Below the pieces are notes generated by a model. It worked only from the letters and a program-made list of their open reading frames with translations. It was not told the DNA's origin and did no database searches. 64,000 bases of DNA from positions 124,001-188,000 of the forward strand of contig JAFDVI010000022.1 of NCBI GenBank assembly GCA_018269055.1. The letters are read 5' to 3'. The stretch comes from Acidobacteriota bacterium (GTDB lineage: Bacteria; Acidobacteriota; Blastocatellia; RBC074). Shown piece by piece: positions 8,305 through 23,533 of the stretch. Within the stretch, counting starts at the first letter, position 1, and every line of letters starts with the position of its first letter. A program made the position numbers and the translations under genes.

Positions 8305-10830
8305 TTATAGTTGGCGGACGCAAGTTTCCAGTTCCAGCGTTATTTGCTCGGCTTCAGCATCGCCGGGAAATCGAATCGGATCGCCAAAAGTTATCGTCAC
8401 CGTTCCCGGGCGGGAAAAATAGCGGTGCTGTTTGGTCAAATCGAACAATCCATCAATCTTGATGGGCACCACAGGCAAGTCCAGGTCTTTTGCCAGCAGC
8501 CCAATGCCGGCCATAAACGGATTCATTTGGCCATCTTCGGTCGTTCGGCCTTCGGGAAACACTAACACGCTGAATCCTGAATCGGCAGCTTCGCCTGCAT
8601 AGGCGAAGCTGCGTCGAAAACCGCCTTTTTGTGGCAGCGGAAACACGTTGAATACTGTGACCACCAGCAGATATTTGATTGGATCGAACAATCGGCTGAG
8701 CCGGTTCAATCCTTCGCGGCGTTGCCGCAGCGCACGCAATCGCTCGCCAGCCATGGCGATTGCCAGTTTTCGTTTGAAACGCCAGGGAAGGGCAAACAGG
8801 ATCATCGCCGGATCAACCATCGAAATATGATTGGCAATGAAAAGCACTGGGCCGCGTAAATTCAGCAATCTTTCTTTCCGTTGAGCGCGCGGCCAGCACA
8901 TCACGCAAACGAACGGCACAATTAACAGTGAGTACGTTACCGCACGCAGCCAATTGATTGACCAACGCAACGACCAACGCGGGTAGGGATATTCGATGCC
9001 GGACTGAGTCTGGTTGTCGCGCAAATGATTTCCGGCGGCAATCATTTGTTCCAGGTCGCTGATGTTGGTTTCGGGCGTCAGCGACGCTTCATCAAGTTCA
9101 ATCTGGTAACGATCCTCAATTGCGCTGAGCAAGGCTACGCGACCAAGTGAATCCAGTTGACTCAAATCCTCGCTGCCCAATTTGGCGAGAATTCCGGCCA
9201 GCGGACTGACTTGATTTGGTTGTCCAGTGGATTGTCGTGCGGTTGCTGTCTGCGCCAGCGCGAATTCTTTGACCAGCGGTTTGCGAATTTTTTGGGTGGC
9301 AGTGCGAGGAAAATCGGCTTCAGGCCAAAGGAACCAATGGCGAATTTGCTGCGAAGAATTCAGTTGGGTATTGGCACGGCGGATGATTTCCGCGGTATCC
9401 GCATTTTCGGCTCGCAAAATCATTGCGGCCATTGGTTCCGGGCCTTGTGCACCTTCGATGCCGAAAACGCAGGCGTTACGAACTTCCGGCTGGCGATTTA
9501 GTGCGTGTTCCAAATCGTCCGGATAAATGTTCACTCCCGCAGCCGTGACGATCACATCTTTTTGGCGACCCTTGAAAAATAGATTTCCCGCATCGTCCAT
9601 TGCTCCCAGGTCGCCAGTGTGCAGCCAATTTTCGCCCGTGTCGCCGTTCGAAGTTTGTTGAATACTATTATGCCAATATCCTGCGGAAACGTTTTCGCCG
9701 CGAACCAGAATTTCTCCGCCTTCGCCAAGCTTTAATTCCTGCCCGGGCAATGTTTTTCCAATCGAACCGTGACTGGCTTTGAAAGGATGATTGATGCTGA
9801 CCAGCGAAGCCGTTTCGGTCATTCCATAGCCTTGCACGACGGCAAAGCTCAGCCGCTGCCAGAAGTTTTCCGTTTCTTCATCCAGCGTTGCGCCGCCGGA
9901 CACAAACGCCAGAAACTTCCATCCGAATCGCCAATGCAAATCGCGGAACATCCACCAACGGCGTAAGAAGTGCTTGCCATCGGCTGCGGCAAATCGGTGA
10001 TGGAAATCTTCGAGCTTTCCCTTGGCAGCAAAATCGCGTTCGATTTGCTCTCGCAATGTTTCAAGCTGTCGCGGGACGGCGGCTGCGACTGAAATGCGTT
10101 CGCGTTTGATCGTCGCAATGATTTCAGAGGGCTTTTGTGAATGCTGAAAAAAGACCTCGCCGCCCAAAAGCAGCGGAACAAACATACCCATAAACTGTCC
10201 GAAGACATGACTGAGCGGCAGTAGACACAAAAACCGGAGCGGATGAAATGGCCGTTCTAGCCACAAGTATTTTTGGATTTCGGTTTCCAGCGGATTCAGA
10301 TTCGCCAACAGGTTGCGATGCGTCAGGCAAACGCCTTTCGGTTCAGCCGTTGTGCCCGAGGTGAAGACGATCTCCAGCAAATCGTCACCGCCAATGTTTT
10401 CCGTCTTAAAAACATTGCAGGAATGGTGAGCTATCGCTTCGCTGAGTTGATCAAGCCGCAGAACTGGGAAGGGAGCCGCAAAATGCCCTTGCTGTTCCTG
10501 ATCACACAACAACAGTTTGGCTTTCACTTGTTGCTGAACCCGCAGGGCAAAATCTGGCGCGCTCTGTTCATCCAAAGGAACCGCGATGACTCCGCGAAGC
10601 GCACAGCCAAAAAACGCTGCCACCCATTCAGCGCTGTTTCCCGCCCAAAGCAGAATGCGGTCGGCTTTGTTGATGCTTCGTGCTTCCAGTTCGCGTGCGA
10701 AGCGAAATGCTGTCTGTGCGATATCGGCATAAGTGTGGCGAATCACGCGCAATCCGCGCTGTTCCGCAAAAGCCGTTTGGTCGTCTCTGATCAGACAATC
10801 ATCAAGAAAAGAATGAATTGAGTCCCGCAT
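8305..10830 (-). CDS. Acyl-AMP ligase / acyl carrier / PlsC acyltransferase fusion
   Basis: This 841-residue fusion has three domains. An AMP-binding acyl ligase covers about 1-520, with the P-loop-like motif [11 protein letters not shown] at 156-166 and the GYGMTE and LHTGD motifs. A short acyl carrier domain covers about 544-597, with the phosphopantetheine serine at about 561 in [11 protein letters not shown] 1-acylglycerol-3-phosphate acyltransferase domain covers about 610-841, with HISMVD (H668/D673) and FPEGRT (759-763). It could activate a fatty acid, hold it on its own carrier and transfer it to a lysophospholipid. E. coli Aas has the opposite order and no carrier. The start at 10830 is preferred because a terminator of the upstream gene lies in the possible extension to 10908. 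Confidence 0.88.
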   Translation of the reverse strand: MRDSIHSFLDDCLIRDDQTAFAEQRGLRVIRHTYADIAQTAFRFARELEARSINKADRILLWAGNSAEWVAAFFGCALRGVIAVPLDEQSAPDFALRVQQQVKAKLLLCDQEQQGHFAAPFPVLRLDQLSEAIAHHSCNVFKTENIGGDDLLEIVFTSGTTAEPKGVCLTHRNLLANLNPLETEIQKYLWLERPFHPLRFLCLLPLSHVFGQFMGMFVPLLLGGEVFFQHSQKPSEIIATIKRERISVAAAVPRQLETLREQIERDFAAKGKLEDFHHRFAAADGKHFLRRWWMFRDLHWRFGWKFLAFVSGGATLDEETENFWQRLSFAVVQGYGMTETASLVSINHPFKASHGSIGKTLPGQELKLGEGGEILVRGENVSAGYWHNSIQQTSNGDTGENWLHTGDLGAMDDAGNLFFKGRQKDVIVTAAGVNIYPDDLEHALNRQPEVRNACVFGIEGAQGPEPMAAMILRAENADTAEIIRRANTQLNSSQQIRHWFLWPEADFPRTATQKIRKPLVKEFALAQTATARQSTGQPNQVSPLAGILAKLGSEDLSQLDSLGRVALLSAIEDRYQIELDEASLTPETNISDLEQMIAAGNHLRDNQTQSGIEYPYPRWSLRWSINWLRAVTYSLLIVPFVCVMCWPRAQRKERLLNLRGPVLFIANHISMVDPAMILFALPWRFKRKLAIAMAGERLRALRQRREGLNRLSRLFDPIKYLLVVTVFNVFPLPQKGGFRRSFAYAGEAADSGFSVLVFPEGRTTEDGQMNPFMAGIGLLAKDLDLPVVPIKIDGLFDLTKQHRYFSRPGTVTITFGDPIRFPGDAEAEQITLELETCVRQL

Positions 10831-10858
10831 CTTGAGTCCTGCAATTTGCTTGAATACA

Positions 10859-10897
10859 AAGAAAAACGCCGAAGCAGATTGTACATCTGCTTCGGCG
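10859..10897 (-). terminator. Terminator after the P-domain secreted protein
   Basis: On the minus strand the 13-base stem CGCCGAAGCAGAT / ATCTGCTTCGGCG with a 5-base loop is followed by TTTTTC. It lies 26 bases past the stop of the 10923-13748 gene and ends that transcript before the acyl-ligase fusion. It argues against a longer N-terminus for the fusion protein. Confidence 0.85.
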
Positions 10898-10922
10898 TAC
10901 TTGTTCAAGCCAGGCTTTGAAA

Positions 10923-13748
10923 CTAACAGCTTGGCGGGAAAACAGGAATGATGTAAGTGTTTGTTCCCGACAGTGTCAGCACGTGCAGGTTGTGCCCTTG
11001 GTTGAAGGCGCCTGCCGAACTGGCTGCGTTCGGGTTGAAGTTAATCGCCGATCCCAAAATGCCGATGTCGGATTGGCTGAAAACTTTCAACCAACCAGTT
11101 CGGCCCGCCGGCACAAAGGTCTCGAATCGAGGCGCAGTGCGCGGGAAGTTATTGGAAATCGAATTGCGCAACTGACAGCTACCCGCAACCGAGAAGCTCA
11201 AGCTGTTTTCGGCATCGTCGTACAAAATGCCGAACAGTGTGCCCAGCGTCGAAGCGCCGATGCCCAGATTTCCGCCGATGCGGTTGAGCACCAGTAAGGT
11301 GTCATTGCCATCTGCGCGCGAACCAATGTTGTCCAATGCCAACACACGCGGCACGCGATTGTAACTGACGCCATCAAAGCTGATCGCCGCGGTCACCGAG
11401 TTGCCGTCGCAAGGAGGCACTCCGCCGATTAGGCCCGCAAAGGCTTCCGCTCCCAGATTGGCTTCGTGGCCGCTGGTGAACTTGACGTATTCATCACCAA
11501 TCAAGCAGTTGGCCGTAGTCGGACAACCCAACGCGTTGACTGCCACCGCCACCAAATAACCAGTTGTTCCCGGATCAAGGTCTGACGCCAGGAAGCTGGC
11601 CGTCTGGTTTGGCGTCAAGCACAAATAGCTGTCTGCAACCGAACAGCCTTCCGCCACAAAGAACAAGTGGACAAAGACTGCACGCGACGGGTCGGCGTTG
11701 GTAATGTTGATACGCGTATTTTGCGTATTCGCATTCGTCGCCCCCGATGTGTAGATGTTGTAAATCAACACCGAACCGGGTTTTTGGTCACTCATTTCCG
11801 AAGTATACGGGAACGCGTTTCCAGGACCCTTGGGTTGGCAATTCGTGGTAATGCAACCTTGCACCGAACCAAGCACAGGCATTTGGCCGCCGAAGTTGGC
11901 CGTCAGCGTGGCGCAAAGATTTGTGCCCGGAGGCACGTTGCCAATCTGGGCGGAGAAGTTGATGTTCACTGCCTGGTTATTGGCCAATGTCCCTGACCAG
12001 CTTATTGTGGAAGCGTTTACCACTGTACAGGTACCAACGTTCGCAGTGCAGGTGCCGGGCAGAGCAACCAGATTTGCGTCCAGGGTAATGGTACCAGTGG
12101 CAGACATCGAGGAGCCAGTTGTGTTGGTGAATGTCGCCGAACCGCTCACTACGTCTCCTGGTCCAGTGCAACCAACGTCCGTCAAGGCAACAGCTCCCGG
12201 AATTCGCTGAACGGTCACGGTGAACGCGCAGGTAGTGGGTGCTGCTGCTCCGGCTGCCGTGCAGGTCACGGTTGTTGTGCCAGCCGGGAAGGAGGTGCCG
12301 GACGCGGGAGTGCAAGTTACAGTGCCGCAGGCCCCGCTCGTTGTTGGTGCCGGGTAGTTGACGACTGCCGTTGAGCCAAAAGTTTTCACCGTGATGTTCG
12401 CCGGACAAGTAATCATGCAAGCTTGTTGACAGCCGTTTGTCGCCTGCATTTCCAGAGACCAACTGACGAGCCTTCCAGTGTCTTGGGCTAAGTCATCCGT
12501 GATGGTCAGCGTCCAGGTTCCATTTGGATTCTCTCCCTGAAAGGCCGACATCGCTTCTTCCGGAACCAGAACGAAGGCTGGAACATTATTGGTAAAGACA
12601 AAATCCGTAACGGGAGTGCCTGCGCTGTCATCCCAGCCTGTTCCATTGAACACATTGTCATTGCTCCCGCCATTATCCGTGGTGATTGTAACGACGGTTC
12701 CGGCTGGTGAAGTCAATGTGATGTCGAGGTCCGCATTAAATGTGTGGGTAATGAACGTTCCCAAGTCAATGTCGTTGATCGCAGTTGGAGCGCCGGAAAT
12801 TGTGATCGTTGACATGACGGTTCCAGCGTCAGGAATGGCCAGATTGGCATTGTTGGTCTGACTCACCAGGATGGTTGGGGGAGCGGCTGCTAGCGCACTG
12901 ACCTCCAATGACCAGTTGTTCAGCGTTCCAGTGTCTTGTGCCAGGTCATCTGTGATGGTCAGGGTCCAAACTCCATTCGGATTTTCCCCGTGAAATGCTC
13001 CTAAGGCTTCTTCAACAACGAGCGGGGTTGCGACGACGTTGTTGCTGAAGACGAAATCCGTTACAGGAGTTCCTGCCTGATCATCCCAAAGAGTGCCTGC
13101 GAAAACATTGTCATTGCTTCCACCATTATCCGTGGTGATGGTGACGACCGTGCCAGCCGGAGAGGTCAGGGTAATGTCCAAATCAGCGGCAAATGTGTGA
13201 GTGATATTTGTAAACAGGTTCAAATCCCAAAGATACGGATTCGCTCCGGAAACTGTGATTGTTGAAGTTATCGTGCCAGCGTCAGGGATTTGGGTACTCG
13301 TGTTATTGGAAGCATTGACCGTTGTCATGATGCAGCCAGTTGGCGGCGTCGGAATCACACTGACTGGACCGCCTCCTGTTTGAACAGGAGAGCCGGCGCC
13401 TTCGTTCGCAGGTAAATCGCCTCCTAAGCTGTCCGAGATTTGCTTCAATTCAGTTTCAGCGGAGGCGAGAGGTGCCTGTTGGCCGGGTTGAGTTTTCAGT
13501 TGGGCGATTTGAGCCACCAACTCTTTCATTCGAGCATGTTTCTGCTCTTTGGTGAGTTGTTGTGCTGCCGCGACCGGTTTTGCCGCAGCTTTTACTTCAG
13601 CTTTGGTATGAGCACCGCTCAAGACAGAGCGGACGGTTTTTGAAGAATAAGCAAGCAAGGATGGCGATTGCCAGCCCGCAATTAGTATTAACGTTGCTAA
13701 CGCTGAAAAAACTAGAAGTCGGTGTGTGCGTTTGCGTGAGATGCGCAT
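10923..13748 (-). CDS. Large secreted protein: two P-domains, HYR domain and shared C-terminal module
   Basis: This 941-residue exported protein has a signal/anchor at about 10-33 and an Ala/Gln/Lys-rich helical stretch at 45-110. Two tandem proprotein-convertase P-type beta domains follow at about 140-270 and 290-430; each has [16 protein letters not shown] and [21 protein letters not shown]. A HYR-like domain lies at about 438-515 and a DUF11-like domain at about 520-635. Residues 641-941 form a module also found on three other proteins in this window, with [44 protein letters not shown] and the end IPVFPPSC. No protease domain accompanies the P-domains, so it is probably structural or adhesive. 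GGAGGAAG precedes the ATG. The role of the C-terminal module is unknown. Confidence 0.85.
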   Translation of the reverse strand: MRISRKRTHRLLVFSALATLILIAGWQSPSLLAYSSKTVRSVLSGAHTKAEVKAAAKPVAAAQQLTKEQKHARMKELVAQIAQLKTQPGQQAPLASAETELKQISDSLGGDLPANEGAGSPVQTGGGPVSVIPTPPTGCIMTTVNASNNTSTQIPDAGTITSTITVSGANPYLWDLNLFTNITHTFAADLDITLTSPAGTVVTITTDNGGSNDNVFAGTLWDDQAGTPVTDFVFSNNVVATPLVVEEALGAFHGENPNGVWTLTITDDLAQDTGTLNNWSLEVSALAAAPPTILVSQTNNANLAIPDAGTVMSTITISGAPTAINDIDLGTFITHTFNADLDITLTSPAGTVVTITTDNGGSNDNVFNGTGWDDSAGTPVTDFVFTNNVPAFVLVPEEAMSAFQGENPNGTWTLTITDDLAQDTGRLVSWSLEMQATNGCQQACMITCPANITVKTFGSTAVVNYPAPTTSGACGTVTCTPASGTSFPAGTTTVTCTAAGAAAPTTCAFTVTVQRIPGAVALTDVGCTGPGDVVSGSATFTNTTGSSMSATGTITLDANLVALPGTCTANVGTCTVVNASTISWSGTLANNQAVNINFSAQIGNVPPGTNLCATLTANFGGQMPVLGSVQGCITTNCQPKGPGNAFPYTSEMSDQKPGSVLIYNIYTSGATNANTQNTRINITNADPSRAVFVHLFFVAEGCSVADSYLCLTPNQTASFLASDLDPGTTGYLVAVAVNALGCPTTANCLIGDEYVKFTSGHEANLGAEAFAGLIGGVPPCDGNSVTAAISFDGVSYNRVPRVLALDNIGSRADGNDTLLVLNRIGGNLGIGASTLGTLFGILYDDAENSLSFSVAGSCQLRNSISNNFPRTAPRFETFVPAGRTGWLKVFSQSDIGILGSAINFNPNAASSAGAFNQGHNLHVLTLSGTNTYIIPVFPPSC
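12470..13290 (-). repeat. Tandem duplication encoding the two P-domains
   Basis: Two consecutive segments of roughly 400 bases encode near-identical protein stretches such as [20 protein letters not shown] and [20 protein letters not shown], with long matching DNA runs. This points to a fairly recent internal duplication. Boundaries are approximate. Confidence 0.7.
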
Positions 13749-14182
13749 GTTTCTTCCTCCACGTGAAGAGGTTAGCGAGGAGAGTAACGGGGGCGAAGAC
13801 TCACCTCACAAAATTGATGGAATAGAAGCACCAATGAAATGTTGCACAACATGTTGCAGCAAGCACAGGGCTTGCAAAAAGAGCAAAACACGTGATGCCT
13901 GGTACCGCTACTGGAATTCGGAATTTAACGTTCTGCTTAAAAGACTATGTCTGGGGCACTAAATAATCTTGATTTCACCGGCGATTCATTGGAGTTCAGC
14001 CCAGTATTGCCAGAGGAGGCTTTACCCCTAAAAGTATTGAGGGAATCTCCCGGTGCCAGGGAGTATAGGACGCAACGCTTTTCTCGTCAATTTTAGGAAA
14101 TGACTACAAGAATAAATTTTTTGGGAAAGTGCTTTCACAGGGAACGACCTTAAAAGGTCGTTTCCTGTGAAAGCAGGTCGGG
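13749..14182. other. Gene-free stretch between two secreted-protein genes
   Basis: This stretch should hold the promoter of the 10923-13748 gene near its 13749 end and holds the terminator of the 14183-20272 gene at the other end. A small hairpin (GCAAGC/GCTTGC, 13859-13875) and a GTTGC-rich stretch lie between. No coding region is convincing. Confidence 0.45.
14130..14175 (-). terminator. Terminator of the giant DUF11 gene
   Basis: A 22-base stem with one mismatch (TGCTTTCACAGG continuing into GAACGACCTT on one side) closes a tiny loop 8 bases beyond the minus-strand stop at 14183. An A/T-rich run follows on the minus strand. It is one of the strongest hairpins in the window. Confidence 0.8.
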
Positions 14183-20272
<6,090 letters not shown>

Positions 20273-20908
20273 ACTTTCTTTCCTCAAAAAGCGGAGTGAG
20301 GCCGCCAGACCTGTTTGTCTGAATCCGCATTCTTCGTCAGAATTTTCATTGTCTGGGAGTCAAACGAAGCTAAATCAGACCCGAAACCAGTCTTTAGAGG
20401 CATGGCTCAATTTGTAAAGAACTGAGCGGGGGATGCTCAATTACAAAGGGCACAGCGATATACAAAATTTGGTTATTGATACTTACGGAGGGGCAAATTT
20501 GCTTACGTCACCTATCTTTGTAGCCAGGTCATCAGGAAACCTGAGGAGACCTGCTGGTTTGCGATGATGTATAACAAACTATGGTGATTGTTTGAGAAAA
20601 TCTCGTCATTCCTAAGTAATCTCCGGTTATCGCAAGGACTATTTTAGAATGTTGAAGTCAACGGATTTCTCTGCATGGTAATTCGCCAATCCTGTTCCTT
20701 GGCTCCCAGTGAGGATCACCACGGCGCGGAAGATACCTTAATTTAGAATTTCTGTCCATCCGTAAATCTGCGGCGACATTCGAGTTCAGAGTTTAAGGCC
20801 GGGGCTTGCGACTTTATAGCGCTGTGCTAATCTTTGTGCTCGTAAATTCTAAATCGGCGGAAACGCCGTCTATCTACTGACTGGTTCCCGAAAAAGGAGG
20901 ATTTTCAG
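20273..20908. other. Gene-free divergent promoter region
   Basis: These 636 bases separate the giant minus-strand gene from the plus-strand helix-hairpin-helix gene. No reading frame in it looks coding. An 11-base inverted repeat (ATTTAGAATTT at 20741-20751 and AAATTCTAAAT at 20844-20854) lies 55-170 bases before the plus-strand start. A small CGGCG/CGCCG hairpin (20855-20868) lies ahead of the AGGAGG site. The length suggests that control elements for both genes are here, but I cannot name them. Confidence 0.4.
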
Positions 20909-21250
20909 ATGAACAAAAATCTTGTTGCCAAATGTTTGTGTGTGATTTTTGCCTTGGCTTTGGCTGGAATTGTTGTCTCTGCCCAGAACAAGGCTGGAGA
21001 TAAAAAAGCCGCTACACCTGCAACTCAGAAAGCGCCTGCTCCGGCAAAGAAAGCTGCTGAGGAATTGCTGGACATTAACACCTGCACCAAAGAGCAGCTC
21101 GTTGCTTTGCCCGGAGTCGGCGATGCTTATGCCGATGCGATCATCAAAGGTCGTCCGTACAGAGCCAAAACAGAACTGGTGTCCAAGAAGATTGTACCGG
21201 CAGCCAATTACAAGAAATTCCAAGCGAAAGTTATTGCCAAACAGAAATAA
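20909..21250 (+). CDS. Secreted ComEA-like helix-hairpin-helix protein
   Basis: This 113-residue exported protein has a signal peptide at residues 1-25 (ending VVSAQ) and a Lys/Ala/Pro-rich linker at about 26-50. One helix-hairpin-helix domain lies at about 54-112 ([26 protein letters not shown]). This fold in ComEA binds double-stranded DNA outside the cytoplasmic membrane during DNA uptake. No other competence gene is nearby, so the role here is uncertain. A very good AGGAGG site lies 8 bases before the ATG. It stands 175 bases before the microcompartment gene and probably has its own transcript. Confidence 0.82.
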   Translation: MNKNLVAKCLCVIFALALAGIVVSAQNKAGDKKAATPATQKAPAPAKKAAEELLDINTCTKEQLVALPGVGDAYADAIIKGRPYRAKTELVSKKIVPAANYKKFQAKVIAKQK

Positions 21251-21425
21251 CTCTTTCTCGTTAAATGACTGATTTCCAAGCGGCGTGCTCGCCAAACTCA
21301 ACTGAAAATGATCGGCGGGCTGCCGCTTGTGCTCTCTCACAAGGGCAGTTTATGATCCGCGCCATTACGGATTTTCAAGAATCAAATTTCACTCAAAACG
21401 CTCGAATAATCGGAGGAAGATGAAT

Positions 21426-21758
21426 ATGAGCATGGAAGCTCTGGGCATGGTCGAAACAAAAGGCTTTGTCGGTGCGGTGGAAGCCGCTGACGCAATGGTC
21501 AAGGCGGCAAATGTGTTGCTGGTTGGAAAGGAATATATCGGCGCTGGGTACGTAACGGTTTTTGTCCGCGGCGATGTCGGCGCGGTCAAAGCTGCAACCG
21601 ATGCCGGCGCAGCGGCAGCACGGCGCGTCGGAGAATTGATTTCCGTGCACGTCATCCCTCGCCCCCACATCGAAGTTGAACGCGTTTTGCCGCGAGCGGC
21701 TGGCGCATTGACTGGCAAAGATCAAAAGGCGTTGCCGGAAGGCAAGAAGAAGGATTGA
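21426..21758 (+). CDS. Bacterial microcompartment shell hexamer protein (BMC-H, PduA/EutM-like)
   Basis: This shell protein of about 110 residues forms flat hexamers that tile the facets of a protein organelle. The BMC fold covers about 1-90 and follows PduA nearly residue by residue: [22 protein letters not shown]-like helix, [19 protein letters not shown], and [12 protein letters not shown]. The pore loop reads YIGAG where PduA has KIGSG, so the pore lining differs. A charged tail of about 20 residues follows the fold. ATG at 21426 has GGAGG 9 bases upstream; an in-frame ATG at 21420 lies too close to that site. The next gene is an acylating aldehyde dehydrogenase, a typical cargo. No pentamer or trimer shell gene lies in the window. 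Confidence 0.92.
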   Translation: MSMEALGMVETKGFVGAVEAADAMVKAANVLLVGKEYIGAGYVTVFVRGDVGAVKAATDAGAAAARRVGELISVHVIPRPHIEVERVLPRAAGALTGKDQKALPEGKKKD

Positions 21759-21787
21759 TTGAGGGGTTGATACATCGAGCTTGAGTT

Positions 21788-23494
21788 ATGGCAGACAAAG
21801 ACCTGCAATCAATTCAAACGGCGCGTGATCTGGTTGAAGCCGCTCATCAGGCACAGTCAACCGTTGCCGGTTTCGATCAGGCGAAAATAAATTCAATTTG
21901 CGAAGCGATGGCTGTTGCCGCGCAGACCCATTCATTCCGTTTGGCGACGCTGGCGCACGAAGAAACCGGATACGGCAATCCCGCCGATAAAAACGTCAAA
22001 AATCTCTTCTCGGCAGTTGACGTTCACAATTATTTCAAACACTTGCGGACAGTCGGTGTCATTCGAGATACCGGCTCAGTGGTAGAGATTGCCACACCGC
22101 GCGGAGTCGTCGCTGCAATTATTCCCTCGACTAATCCGACCTCGACCGCGATCTTCAAAATTTTGATCGCAATTAAATCTCGCAATGCTGTTGTATTAAG
22201 TCCGCACCCTTCGGCCACTCGCTGTGTAGTGGAAACTACCAACGTGATGCGAGAAGCAGCGGTTAAGGCCGGATTGCCCGCCCAAGCCATCGGCTGCGTT
22301 GAATTGACTTCGCTGGAAGGCACCGAGGCGTTGATGAAACATAAGCGGACGGCGGTCATTCTGGCGACAGGTGGATTAGGGCTGGTTCGCGCGGCGTATT
22401 CTTCCGGCAAACCCGCTTTCGGAGTTGGCCCAGGCAACGTGCCCGCATTGATCGAACGAACCGCCGATGTGCCCAAAGCTGTTCGTGACATTTTGGCCGG
22501 GACTTGTTTTGACTTCGGAACGATTTGTGCGTCGGAACAGGCCATTGTTGCCGACGCTCCCGTGGACAAACAAATTCGCGAACAACTCGTCGTGCAAGGC
22601 GCGTACTTTTTGAGTGCCGCACAGGCCGATCAATTGGCCAAATTGGTGGTCACGCCCAATCGGACACTCAATCCTAAAATCGTCGGCAAACCTGCGACGA
22701 CGTTGGCGGAATGGGCTGGCATTAGCGTTCCGCCAAACACGCGCTGTCTGATTGCCGAAGTTGGCGGCGTAGGCCGCGACTTTCCGCTTTCCATCGAAAA
22801 GCTTTCACCGATTTTGGCCTACTACGTCGCCGACGGGTTGGAAGAGGGAAGCAAGCGCTGTGATGAGATTCTGCATTACGGCGGAATGGGGCACACAGCG
22901 TCAGTGCACACGCGCAATCGTGAAGCCGCGTTACGATACGGCATTCTGATGCCTGCGGCACGCGTGGTTGTCAATTCGCCTTCGACGCATGGAGCGATTG
23001 GGTTTTCAACTGCGCTTGCGCCTTCGATGACGCTCGGCTGCGGTTCTTGGGGAGGGAACGTCACATCGGACAACATCTCGCCGCTGCATTTGATGGACAT
23101 CAAACGTGTGGCGTTTGAAACTCGACCGGTGACTTCGACTGAACTGGTTCAAACGACAACGGCTGCGCCATCACCGCAAGTGTCTGCCTCCTTCATTCCA
23201 TCAACTTCCTCAAAAATTGACAGCGCCGCGATTGCAGAATTGGTTGATAAATTTTTGGCGGCGCGTACAGTCACAACTCCTGCTCAAAGCGCACAGCCTC
23301 TGGTTGAAACAAAGCCTGAGCCAGCGCCCCAAGCCAAAAGCAGCAGCCACAAAGCGGCTGAATTCGTCTGCGAAGAAGACGTTCGCCAGGCAATGGCCAA
23401 GGGGGAAAAGATATACATCAACGCCAAAACGATCCTGACTCCTTCGGCGCGCGACCTCGGCAATGAGCGCGAAGTTTTTGCCAAAGGAAATTGA
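21788..23494 (+). CDS. Microcompartment-type acylating aldehyde dehydrogenase with C-terminal targeting tail
   Basis: This CoA-acylating aldehyde dehydrogenase (EutE/PduP type) would turn an aldehyde plus CoA and NAD+ into acyl-CoA and NADH. The catalytic domain covers about 1-450, with Cys247 in FGTICASEQ and the nucleotide-binding region around [20 protein letters not shown] (194-213). The N-terminus lacks the short targeting helix of PduP. Instead the 568-residue protein has a C-terminal tail: a Pro/Ser/Thr linker, a short amphipathic helix at about 475-494 ([15 protein letters not shown]) that resembles an encapsulation peptide, a second linker, and an end domain at about 526-560 ([20 protein letters not shown], then [10 protein letters not shown]) that recalls the start of EutQ. 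It lies 29 bases after the shell gene. Substrate aldehyde unknown. Confidence 0.9.
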   Translation: MADKDLQSIQTARDLVEAAHQAQSTVAGFDQAKINSICEAMAVAAQTHSFRLATLAHEETGYGNPADKNVKNLFSAVDVHNYFKHLRTVGVIRDTGSVVEIATPRGVVAAIIPSTNPTSTAIFKILIAIKSRNAVVLSPHPSATRCVVETTNVMREAAVKAGLPAQAIGCVELTSLEGTEALMKHKRTAVILATGGLGLVRAAYSSGKPAFGVGPGNVPALIERTADVPKAVRDILAGTCFDFGTICASEQAIVADAPVDKQIREQLVVQGAYFLSAAQADQLAKLVVTPNRTLNPKIVGKPATTLAEWAGISVPPNTRCLIAEVGGVGRDFPLSIEKLSPILAYYVADGLEEGSKRCDEILHYGGMGHTASVHTRNREAALRYGILMPAARVVVNSPSTHGAIGFSTALAPSMTLGCGSWGGNVTSDNISPLHLMDIKRVAFETRPVTSTELVQTTTAAPSPQVSASFIPSTSSKIDSAAIAELVDKFLAARTVTTPAQSAQPLVETKPEPAPQAKSSSHKAAEFVCEEDVRQAMAKGEKIYINAKTILTPSARDLGNEREVFAKGN

Positions 23495-23533
23495 CAGATT
23501 GCTCAGAGAGTTGCGAAGGTGTAATGACAGATT

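Noticed and set aside
10831-10908. N-terminal extension of the acyl-ligase fusion to 10908
   Set aside because: The extension contains the perfect terminator hairpin of the upstream gene, and the ATG at 10830 starts the conserved ligase domain.
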